Of a stretch of 64,000 nucleotides of DNA, positions 33,309-41,030 are shown in pieces; within the stretch, counting starts at the first letter, position 1, and each line of letters starts with the position of its first letter. The translations under genes were made by a program, and so were the position numbers. The DNA is taken from NCBI GenBank assembly GCA_964433345.1, contig CAYSQJ010000006.1:124001-188000 (forward strand). The letters run 5' to 3'. Below the pieces are notes generated by a model. That model did not search any database. It saw only the letters and a list, made by a program, of their open reading frames with translations, and had not been told where the DNA came from. The stretch comes from Ga0077527 sp964433345 (GTDB taxonomy: Bacteria; Pseudomonadota; Gammaproteobacteria; Burkholderiales; SG8-41).

Positions 33309-33943
33309 GTCACGCGCAGGATTCAGCATACGGTCTTTGGTCGCTCGTTATCATTAATTCGCTGATTTTTATAATCTTTGCTTTCAGCTTTGCCAAGCCG
33401 CAAAGCTCGCGCGACTGGCGTTCGTTTGGCGCGTTTTCCGCTTTTCTCGTCGCGCTGTTTACCGAGATGTACGGCTTTCCGCTCACCATCTACCTGCTGT
33501 CCGGATGGCTAGCGAGCAATTTTCCAGGTATAGATTTTCTGGCGCATGACTCAGGGCACTTGCTGGAAGTGATGTTCGGCTGGCGCTCAAACCCGCATTT
33601 CGGACCGTTTCACCTGCTCAGCAGCCTTTTTATCGGCGGCGGATTCTGGTTGCTCGCTGCCGCGTGGAAGGTGCTTTATCAGGCTCAACGAGAACACAAA
33701 CTCGCAAAAACCGGGGCATATGCCCGTATACGTCATCCGCAATACGTCGGCTTCATGCTGATCATGTTCGGGTTTCTTCTGCAATGGCCAACGCTGGTAA
33801 CACTCGTCATGTTCCCGATCCTGGTGTTCATGTACGCACAATTGGCGAGATCGGAAGAGCGCACGGCAATCTCCGAGTTCGGCGACGAATACGTTCGGTA
33901 CGCCAGCGAAACACCGGCTTTTATTCCTAGAGTTAAGTCGTGA
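33305..33943 (+). CDS. Isoprenylcysteine carboxyl methyltransferase (ICMT) family membrane protein
   Basis: A 212-residue polytopic protein with the ICMT/PEMT motif GAYARIRHPQYVGFMLIMFG and, near the end, EERTAISEFGDEYVRY, the usual SAM/substrate-binding C-terminus. The bacterial members methylate small lipids or unknown substrates. It overlaps DUF2933 at its start (ATGA) and the acetate-kinase fusion at its end (GTGA), so all three are probably translated together, although their biochemistry looks unrelated. Confidence 0.85.
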   Translation: MSHAQDSAYGLWSLVIINSLIFIIFAFSFAKPQSSRDWRSFGAFSAFLVALFTEMYGFPLTIYLLSGWLASNFPGIDFLAHDSGHLLEVMFGWRSNPHFGPFHLLSSLFIGGGFWLLAAAWKVLYQAQREHKLAKTGAYARIRHPQYVGFMLIMFGFLLQWPTLVTLVMFPILVFMYAQLARSEERTAISEFGDEYVRYASETPAFIPRVKS

Positions 33944-35799
33944 GCAGCAACGCTCATCGAGGCTTTCGAGTCCTCACCATCAATGCCGGCAGCTCCTCGG
34001 TCAAGTTTGGTGTTTTCGATGTTTCCAAAAATCAGCAATTATTCAAATCCGAATTTGAAAATGTAATTTCCATCGAAGAAGCTATCAAAAAGATCCCCGA
34101 GACTCTCCGGGAAAATAAAATATCTGCTCTCAACGCCGTAGGCCACCGCGTCGCTCATGGCGGTGAGCAATTCCGGGATGCACATGTAATTGATCTCTCC
34201 GTAATCAAAAGTATCGAGCAATGCGTACCCCTGGCCCCACTACACAATCCACCGGCACTGGCAGGTATCCAGATCGCAGGAGCGGCTTGGCCGGGTGTGC
34301 CGCAAGTCGCAGTATTTGATACGGCCTTCCACCAAACGATCCCGGATCGCGCCACGACTTATGCCGTTCCGCAGTCCTGGCGTGAAACCGGCCTAAGACG
34401 CTATGGTTTTCACGGAACATCCCACAAATACGTGATGCTGCGGGTAGCCGAAGAATTAGGCATCTCCGTCACACAGCTTCGCATCATCAGTTGTCACCTT
34501 GGCAACGGCGCCAGTGTCTGCGCCATCGAACGTGGCGCGTCAGTCGATACCTCCATGGGGATGACTGCACTTGAAGGACTGGTAATGGGCACACGCTCCG
34601 GCGACATTGATCCCGGACTATTTGCCCATCTCAAGCGCACTCTTGGGCTTTCCGTGGACAAGATCGAGCATGCGCTTTACCAGCATAGCGGACTGGCGGC
34701 GCTCTCCGGTTCGGGAAATGATATGCGCGATATCGAGAAACGCGCAGCAGAAGGTGATAAAAGCGCGCAACTTGCCATTCAGGTCTACGCTTATCGTGTA
34801 CGAAAATATATCGGTGCCTATGCCGCGACGATGGCCGGCTTCGACGTCCTCGCATTTACCGGTGGCATCGGCGAGAACTCGGCTTCAATGCGTCGCCGCA
34901 TATGCACTGGATTCGAATTTTTGGGGCTCGCGTTGGATGAAGACCGAAACGCCAACATTCGTCTGAGCGAATCCGAGGCGCCGCAGATCCAGAGCACCAC
35001 TTCCCGCGTGCGGGTTATCGTCACACAAACTCGTGAGCAATGGATGATCGCGCAGGAGGTGGCCCGTGTTCTGAAGGTCAAGCAGGAACCTGTCCATTCG
35101 CTGCCGCCCATTCCGGTTGCCGTGTCCGCACATCATGTACATCTTACGGAAGCAGCAGTCGAGAAGTTGTTCGGTGCAGGATACCGGCTCACGATTCGTA
35201 ACCACCTCAGCCAGCCGGGTTATTGGGCGGCTGGGGAGACCGTGGATTTGATCGGCCCTCGGAGCGAGATCCGTCATTTGCGGGTTCTGGGTCCGTGCCG
35301 GACAGCCAATCAGATCGAAATAACTGAAACCGAGGCGTACAAGCTTGGCATCGATGTGCCTTTACGCCTGTCGGGCGATACCAAGGGCACGCCGATCGCA
35401 ACACTTCGTGGACCCAAGGGCAGCGTTCAGACCGAGGGCTTAATCGTAGCCAAGAGACACATCCACATGAACGCTAAGGATGCAGAAGCGCAAGGCTTGA
35501 AGCAAGGTGACGTAGTCGAGGTTGCCGTCGACACCAACGGAAGGGATTTGGTATTCCGCGATGTACTGATACGCACTGGAAATCAATTCGTGACAGAAAT
35601 GCATATCGATACCGACGAGGCTAATGCCGCGCACTTCAAACATGACCGCACAGGCGAATTGGCGCGGATTAAACACTGCATTGCTCGAATTACTCAGCGC
35701 CATGCCTCCCCCGGAAGCGACGAGCAATCGGTTTGTCTTGAAGAAACACAAACCACGAACGTCAGCTATTCGCCGATTACCGGAAAATATGAACCATAG
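33940..35799 (+). CDS. Fusion of acetate kinase and PduL-type phosphotransacylase
   Basis: A 619-residue two-domain enzyme starting at GTG 33940. Residues 1 to about 385 are acetate kinase: NAGSSSVKFGVF, GHRVAHGG, FHGTSHKYV, SCHLGNGASV, DTSMGMTALEG, FTGGIGENS. From about 392 to 580 follows a PduL-type phosphate acyltransferase with the Zn-binding HxH (SAHHVHL, 396-402) and RHIHM (506-510), LRGPKGS and MHIDTDEANAA. Together the domains can interconvert acetyl-CoA, acetyl phosphate and acetate plus ATP. A fusion of these two types is uncommon as far as I know. It is coupled to the ICMT gene and would use acetyl phosphate made by the phosphoketolase encoded at 41031. Confidence 0.93.
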   Translation: MSSNAHRGFRVLTINAGSSSVKFGVFDVSKNQQLFKSEFENVISIEEAIKKIPETLRENKISALNAVGHRVAHGGEQFRDAHVIDLSVIKSIEQCVPLAPLHNPPALAGIQIAGAAWPGVPQVAVFDTAFHQTIPDRATTYAVPQSWRETGLRRYGFHGTSHKYVMLRVAEELGISVTQLRIISCHLGNGASVCAIERGASVDTSMGMTALEGLVMGTRSGDIDPGLFAHLKRTLGLSVDKIEHALYQHSGLAALSGSGNDMRDIEKRAAEGDKSAQLAIQVYAYRVRKYIGAYAATMAGFDVLAFTGGIGENSASMRRRICTGFEFLGLALDEDRNANIRLSESEAPQIQSTTSRVRVIVTQTREQWMIAQEVARVLKVKQEPVHSLPPIPVAVSAHHVHLTEAAVEKLFGAGYRLTIRNHLSQPGYWAAGETVDLIGPRSEIRHLRVLGPCRTANQIEITETEAYKLGIDVPLRLSGDTKGTPIATLRGPKGSVQTEGLIVAKRHIHMNAKDAEAQGLKQGDVVEVAVDTNGRDLVFRDVLIRTGNQFVTEMHIDTDEANAAHFKHDRTGELARIKHCIARITQRHASPGSDEQSVCLEETQTTNVSYSPITGKYEP

Positions 35800-36174
35800 A
35801 CATCGTGCAAGGAATTTTGTGATGCCCCATTGGCAGATCAGCTGCGCCCTTCCTCGAAGAAATTTGATCGCATTCGAGAACGCTATCCGGGCAAATGAAC
35901 CCACGCATTCCGGTCAAATTGGATTCTCGGTCGAAGGTGATTATGACCGCCTCTCGGCACGCTCTCTTATGTCAGCACATTGTGAGGAATGCACAGTGAT
36001 CACGACAAGACGGACATGTGATTCTCGAAACGCTAGCAGATGCCTTCACCCTTGACTTGTGAGCAACACATATCTTTAACGTATGAATATCGATTGGACA
36101 CGGCAAATCTGCGTTGGTGGGTGATTGCGAAACTTCACCCGAATCGACTGTAGCAAGCACACGAGGCTGTCGCC
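35800..36174 (+). other. Intergenic region upstream of a MerR gene
   Basis: A short frame starting at 35786 continues to 36055, but its protein has no recognisable features and I do not call it. Near the right end lies a TTGACT element at 36052 with a small dyad (next entry). I see no terminator, repeat or RNA gene. Confidence 0.4.
36052..36082 (+). promoter_or_regulatory. Possible MerR-type promoter
   Basis: TTGACT (36052-36057), a 19-base spacer with TGTG-AGCAA-CACA (36058/36059-36070) and TAACGT at 36077-36082. The spacer length and dyad are like those of MerR-family promoters, and a MerR gene starts at 36175. It may be an autoregulated promoter for that gene and the following cluster. 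Confidence 0.45.
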
Positions 36175-36585
36175 ATGAAAGTCAATGAAATCGCGAAAAA
36201 AGCTGGTGTCTCACCGGAGGTTGTTCGCTATTACTCACGAATCGGGCTGCTTCGTCCGACCTTCAATCGCGACAACAACTACCGGCAATTCTCGGATGCT
36301 GATCTATCACATCTGCAATTCATCCTTCGAGCAAAAGGTCTAGGTTTCAAGTTGTCGGAGATTTCAACAATTATTAAGACGACGTATCACCGAAAATCAC
36401 CCTGCCCCTTAGTGCGCGATATTGTTTCGAAGCGCGTCATAGACAACCGCGTCGATTTAGAGGCATTAACGCTCCTTCAAAAACGAATGGAGCGCGCACT
36501 TTCAAAATGGAAGCGGATGCCGGACGGTGTTCCTGACGGTGATGCAATTTGCCACTTGATCGAATCGATTGAGTTTTCCTCATGA
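36175..36585 (+). CDS. MerR-family regulator with metal-site cysteines
   Basis: A 136-residue regulator with HTH EIAKKAGVSPEVVRYYSRIGLL. The dimerisation helix is followed by Cys77 (KSPCPLVRDIV) and Cys126 (DAICHLIES). Two Cys in these places fit a metal- or thiol-sensing MerR. It is on the same strand as the beta-CASP/AMP-phosphorylase/phosphoketolase cluster downstream and could be its local regulator. The effector cannot be deduced. Between its end and 36748 there is no gene. Confidence 0.85.
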   Translation: MKVNEIAKKAGVSPEVVRYYSRIGLLRPTFNRDNNYRQFSDADLSHLQFILRAKGLGFKLSEISTIIKTTYHRKSPCPLVRDIVSKRVIDNRVDLEALTLLQKRMERALSKWKRMPDGVPDGDAICHLIESIEFSS

Positions 36586-36748
36586 ACAACAAATGCGAAC
36601 GGGGTGTGACCTACGGACTATCCGTTATTACTGCGCGGAATGATATTGCGAAAATTGCCGTGATTCTCCGCATCGACGCCCCGGCTTTTTCTGGACCGCA
36701 CCTTAATGGTTCCACGGCCCGGTTTCGCACTAAAAAAAGCGCACGGCC

Positions 36749-38104
36749 ATGAAACTGACCTTTCTCGGCGCAACAGGAACGGTGACCGGATCCAAGTATC
36801 TGATCACCACTGATTCAAAGTCCGTGCTCGTCGACTGCGGGCTGTTTCAGGGCCTTAAGCAACTCCGGCTCAGGAATTGGAATGCATTACCCATCGATCC
36901 AAAGACGATTGATGCAGTAATACTGACCCACGCACATATCGATCACAGCGGCTATCTCCCCGTACTGGTGAAAAATGGCTTTTCCGGGAGAATCTATTGC
37001 AGCCAAGCCACCCATGATCTGTGTCAAATACTACTTATCGATGCCGGTCATTTGCAAGAAGAAGAAGCCCGCTTCGCGAACAAACATGGCTTCTCCAGAC
37101 ATCGCCCCGCCCTTCCACTGTACACGATCAATGATGCCAAGCGGGCACTTGAATTATTTGAGCCTGTCGTGTTCGCAGCAAACGTCAGATCTGACAATGG
37201 CTTCACGTTTTCCTTGTCCCCCGCGGGACATATCCTCGGTGCGGCTATTGTCACTATCGAGATGGAAGGAAAAAGGCTCGTTTTTTCCGGAGACCTGGGA
37301 CGGCAGAACGATCCGGTCATGCGTCCCCCCACTACCATAAATGAGGCTGATTTTCTGGTAGTTGAGTCCACATATGGCAACCGGAAACACACCTCTGATG
37401 ATCCAGAACAGGATCTGGCCAAACATCTAAAGCGAGCCCTCGGACGCGATGGAGTAGTCGTAATCCCCGCATTCGCAGTTGGTCGTGCACAGACGCTTCT
37501 GCATTTTATCGCCAGATTAAAACGCGCCGGGGAAATACCCGACGTCCCGGTTTATCTGAACAGCCCGATGGCGATCAACGCTACCCGGATCTATCACAAC
37601 CACCGCTCGGAACATCGACTGACTCCAGATGAATGCAAAGCCGCGTGCGCTGTCGCGACAATGATCAACAGCGCTGACGAATCGCGAGCACTGAACGAAC
37701 GTAACGGCCCTATGATCATCATCTCCGCGAGTGGTATGGCAACTGGTGGACGCATTCTGCACCACCTGAAGGCGTTCGCTCCTGACCCGCGCAACATGGT
37801 GCTCTTCACAGGTTTTCAGGCTGCCGGAACCCGGGGAGCGGCAATGATCAATGGCGCGGAATCCGTGAAGATTCATGGCGCTTATGTTCCGGTACGAGCT
37901 GAAGTGGTGAGTATAAGTGGTTTATCCGCACATGCCGACTATACGGAGATTATTACCTGGTTGCGCGCGTTCAAGCGTGCGCCAAAACAAACTTTTATTA
38001 CTCATGGCGAACCCGCTGCGGCGGATGAGCTTCGCAGGCGCATCCAGGAAGAGCTTTCATGGACTTGCACGATCCCGGACTATCTCTCCGAGGAAATGTT
38101 GTGA
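36749..38104 (+). CDS. MBL-fold beta-CASP RNA-processing exonuclease-like protein
   Basis: A 451-residue metallo-beta-lactamase protein of the RNase J/CPSF type. MBL motifs: LTHAHIDHSG (motif 2), AGHILGA (motif 3) and SGDLG. The beta-CASP domain includes SASGMATGGR and LSAHADYTE with GE in ITHGEPAAA. It may cleave or trim RNA. In this cluster it is translated just before the AMP-phosphorylase-like gene (stop and start share one base), so released nucleotides could feed that enzyme. The ATG 36749 has no strong Shine-Dalgarno. Confidence 0.92.
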   Translation: MKLTFLGATGTVTGSKYLITTDSKSVLVDCGLFQGLKQLRLRNWNALPIDPKTIDAVILTHAHIDHSGYLPVLVKNGFSGRIYCSQATHDLCQILLIDAGHLQEEEARFANKHGFSRHRPALPLYTINDAKRALELFEPVVFAANVRSDNGFTFSLSPAGHILGAAIVTIEMEGKRLVFSGDLGRQNDPVMRPPTTINEADFLVVESTYGNRKHTSDDPEQDLAKHLKRALGRDGVVVIPAFAVGRAQTLLHFIARLKRAGEIPDVPVYLNSPMAINATRIYHNHRSEHRLTPDECKAACAVATMINSADESRALNERNGPMIIISASGMATGGRILHHLKAFAPDPRNMVLFTGFQAAGTRGAAMINGAESVKIHGAYVPVRAEVVSISGLSAHADYTEIITWLRAFKRAPKQTFITHGEPAAADELRRRIQEELSWTCTIPDYLSEEML

Positions 38105-39636
38105 TGAACAAGAAACCCAACACCGCGGCGCCCTCCGCCAAGCCCGATGAGTTGACACTGCGCAGACTAGGCATCGATACCTATCATGAACCGGTTATTT
38201 TTATGCGAAGTGACTGTCACATTTGTCGCTCCGAAGGATTTGAGTCGCGTTCAAGAGTATTGGTACAGCACGGAAACAAAAGCATTATTGCGACATTGTA
38301 TGTCGTCACCTCCGATCTGCTCGCAGACAACGAAGCCGCATTGTCCGAGATTGCGTGGAAACTTCTGGATGCCCGGGAGGAATCCAGGATAGCTGTGTCA
38401 CATGCGGATTCTCTAGACTCGCTCAGTCATGTGCGTAAAAAGATTTACGGACAGCGGTTAAGCGACGCAGAAATCAACGCGATCATCAGCGACATCGCAA
38501 AAAGGAAATATCCGGATATCCATCTGGCGGCATTTATTACAGCTTGCTCGGGCGATCGTCTGGATCGGGCAGAAACTGCCGGGCTTACGCAGGCAATGAT
38601 TGCTGCGGGTGAAAAGCTCGATTGGGGTCGTACGCCGATCGTAGACAAACATTGCGTAGGCGGATTGCCTGGAAATCGAACCACACCCTTGGTCGTGTCC
38701 ATCATCGCAGCACTCGGCCTGACAATGCCAAAGACATCGTCTCGCGCAATTACCTCCCCCGCCGGAACGGCTGACACGATGGAAACACTCGCGCCAGTCA
38801 ATCTCGATATGGCCGCAATACGGCGGGTCGTAGAGCGCGAGGGCGGATGCGTTGTATGGGGTGGAGCGGCACAGCTGAGTCCCGCGGATGACATTCTTAT
38901 AGGCGTCGAGAGGCCGCTTGACCTGGATAGCGAAGGACAAATGGTTGCGTCGATCCTCTCCAAGAAAGCCGCCGCCGGATCCACGCATGTCGTCATCGAT
39001 ATGCCCGTTGGGGTGACCGCAAAGGTCCGCACCACTGCGGCCGCCAATTTGCTGTCGTCACGACTGACTGAAGTTGGACGCCTTGTCGGTCTGGACGTTC
39101 GTGTCGTTATGACAGACGGGGCACAGCCCATCGGTCGTGGCATTGGGCCTGCACTGGAGGCACGAGACGTGCTCGCAGTCCTGCAGAACGCCAAGAATGC
39201 CCCCGATGATCTACGCATTAGAGCGGCACAACTTGCCGGACAGATTCTTGAACTTGTCAGACATGCCGCTCCAGGGACGGGCTATGAAATAGCACTCGCC
39301 ATGCTGTTAAATGGCCACGCATGGCGAAAATTTCAAGCAATTTGCGAGGCCCAGGGAGGCATGCGCGTCCCGCCCTATGCACCTCTGACTTACTCGGTCA
39401 CTGCTCCGCGCGCCGGACGCGTGCTCAGTATTGATAACCGGAGGTTGGCTCGATCGGCAAAATTGGCCGGTGCGCCCAAAGCCCCCGCTGCAGGACTTGA
39501 GTTTCACGCCCCGCTAGGCACCAACGTCGCGCGAGGTGACCCTTTGTTCACCGTACACGCCGAAGCCCCAGGAGAACTTGACTACGCGCTTACCTACATC
39601 AAGGCCAACTCTGACATGATCGAGATCGGGGAATGA
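38104..39636 (+). CDS. AMP phosphorylase-like enzyme of the thymidine phosphorylase family
   Basis: A 510-residue protein with the extra N-terminal domain seen in archaeal AMP phosphorylases, then the catalytic parts: VDKHCVGGLPGNRTTPL, KTSSRAITSPAGTADTME, CVVWGGAAQLSPADDI, SKKAAAGSTHVVIDMPVG. These blocks are closer to the AMP phosphorylase/archaeal group than to bacterial DeoA. AMP plus phosphate would give adenine and ribose 1,5-bisphosphate; use of nucleosides remains possible. No ribose-1,5-bisphosphate isomerase or RuBisCO is in the window. It is coupled to MBL and PRPP-synthetase genes on both sides. Confidence 0.9.
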   Translation: MNKKPNTAAPSAKPDELTLRRLGIDTYHEPVIFMRSDCHICRSEGFESRSRVLVQHGNKSIIATLYVVTSDLLADNEAALSEIAWKLLDAREESRIAVSHADSLDSLSHVRKKIYGQRLSDAEINAIISDIAKRKYPDIHLAAFITACSGDRLDRAETAGLTQAMIAAGEKLDWGRTPIVDKHCVGGLPGNRTTPLVVSIIAALGLTMPKTSSRAITSPAGTADTMETLAPVNLDMAAIRRVVEREGGCVVWGGAAQLSPADDILIGVERPLDLDSEGQMVASILSKKAAAGSTHVVIDMPVGVTAKVRTTAAANLLSSRLTEVGRLVGLDVRVVMTDGAQPIGRGIGPALEARDVLAVLQNAKNAPDDLRIRAAQLAGQILELVRHAAPGTGYEIALAMLLNGHAWRKFQAICEAQGGMRVPPYAPLTYSVTAPRAGRVLSIDNRRLARSAKLAGAPKAPAAGLEFHAPLGTNVARGDPLFTVHAEAPGELDYALTYIKANSDMIEIGE

Positions 39637-40565
39637 AAGTGACGTCCAATACCGTTTTCCTCGCACTGCCGGACAATGAATCGCTCTCGAAGAACTTGGC
39701 CAATCAACTTGGAGCAGAAACCGATGCAGTCGTGGTTCGTCATTTTCCTGACGGGGAAACGTATGTACGTATAGATACACCCGTATCCGGAAAAAACGTT
39801 ATTTTTGTTTGCGGACTGCACAATCCGGATAAAAAGGTAATGTCACTATTGTTTGCCGCTGCAACTGCGCGCGAGCTTGGCGCAAGGCGAGTCGGACTCA
39901 TTGCGCCATATCTCGCCTATATGCGCCAGGACAAACGATTCAAGTTTGGCGAGAGCCTATCGTCGCTCCAGTTCGCACAGTTACTGTACCGATATGTCGA
40001 TTGGATCGCAACGGTCGATCCGCATCTACATCGCTGGACTTCCCTTTCAGAAGTTTATCCGATTCCCGGCGCCGTATTGCATTCTGCACCGTTGCTCTCG
40101 GCATGGATAAAGACCAACGTGAAGAACCCCATTCTCATTGGCCCGGACAGTGAGAGCCAGCAATGGGTGTCTGAAGTGGCTCGAATTGCTGACGCACCCA
40201 GCCTAGTACTTGAAAAAACGCGTCATGGAGATCGTGATGTCGTAGTAAGTGTCCCTGATGCGTCAATGCTTCGCGACCGCACCCCTGTTCTGGTAGACGA
40301 CATCATATCCACGGCGCGAACTATGATCATGGCGATTAAACATCTGGGCGATCAACGCACGGCACCGCCCGTTTGCGTCGGTGTGCATGGAATATTTTCC
40401 GGGAATGCTTATGCAGAACTGGTTTCCGCCGGGGCACATCGTATAGCCACAACAAATACCGTTCCACACGAATCCAACGTCATCGATATTTCAAAGATGA
40501 TTGGTGACGCATTGGCCATTTTTCTCCAGCAGTCGAATAACGTTCAAGGAGAAGATCATGTGTAG
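39633..40565 (+). CDS. Ribose-phosphate pyrophosphokinase (PRPP synthetase), divergent
   Basis: A 310-residue enzyme. Diagnostic blocks: RHFPDGETYVRI, RVGLIAPYLAYMRQDK, ATVDPHLHRW, GPDSESQQW and the PRPP loop LVDDIISTARTM (with AR where GG or GT is usual). It is of the size of archaeal/class-II-like Prs. It makes PRPP from ribose 5-phosphate and ATP, or the reverse. It overlaps the upstream enzyme by ATGA and the next gene by eight bases. This co-translation ties PRPP metabolism to AMP phosphorolysis in one operon. A housekeeping prs gene is likely elsewhere. Confidence 0.9.
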   Translation: MKVTSNTVFLALPDNESLSKNLANQLGAETDAVVVRHFPDGETYVRIDTPVSGKNVIFVCGLHNPDKKVMSLLFAAATARELGARRVGLIAPYLAYMRQDKRFKFGESLSSLQFAQLLYRYVDWIATVDPHLHRWTSLSEVYPIPGAVLHSAPLLSAWIKTNVKNPILIGPDSESQQWVSEVARIADAPSLVLEKTRHGDRDVVVSVPDASMLRDRTPVLVDDIISTARTMIMAIKHLGDQRTAPPVCVGVHGIFSGNAYAELVSAGAHRIATTNTVPHESNVIDISKMIGDALAIFLQQSNNVQGEDHV

Positions 40566-41016
40566 ATCTCGATATGGATTTTTTTGTTCTATGAAGATTT
40601 TCGCCATAGGGGCCGCATTTCTATGCTCGGCAGTACTAGCAGCAGAAGTTGCCAGCGGCGCTTCACCCTCAGCCAAAGAAATGTCCGGCAGGGTAATGCA
40701 GGGATCGGCAATGCAGGTCGAAATGACTCGCATTGAGCACGAAACCAGACAATTACAGGCTCAAATGCAAAAGATACGCAACGCCTCCGATAAGGCCGAG
40801 CGCTATCGGTTGCTGTTGGCTCACCTGAAAAGCACGCGCAAAACGCTGAATGACATGAGCAGCATGGATCTGAAGATGACTGATGATGTAAATCGCGGTC
40901 GAATAGTTTCCGATCCGACATTGAAACGGCGGCAAGCGATTATGAGCAACATCATGGAGATGATGCAGAGCATGGTCGAGCAGATGGCTCTTTTCCAAGA
41001 GCCCTCCCTTCAGTAA
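40558..41016 (+). CDS. Met-rich exported protein, unknown function
   Basis: A 152-residue protein from ATG 40558, which follows AAGGAG at six bases and lies inside the end of the PRPP-synthetase gene. Alternative start ATG 40591 gives a cleaner signal peptide (KIFAIGAAFLCSAVLAAEV). The mature part is helical with Met and Gln repeated (MSGRVMQGSAMQVEM, NIMEMMQSMVEQMALF). It could bind Cu(I) by thioether or form a coiled coil. A protein of similar style is at 62247. Its tight coupling to nucleotide enzymes is unexpected. Confidence 0.75.
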   Translation: MCRSRYGFFCSMKIFAIGAAFLCSAVLAAEVASGASPSAKEMSGRVMQGSAMQVEMTRIEHETRQLQAQMQKIRNASDKAERYRLLLAHLKSTRKTLNDMSSMDLKMTDDVNRGRIVSDPTLKRRQAIMSNIMEMMQSMVEQMALFQEPSLQ

Positions 41017-41030
41017 CAGGCACAAATATA

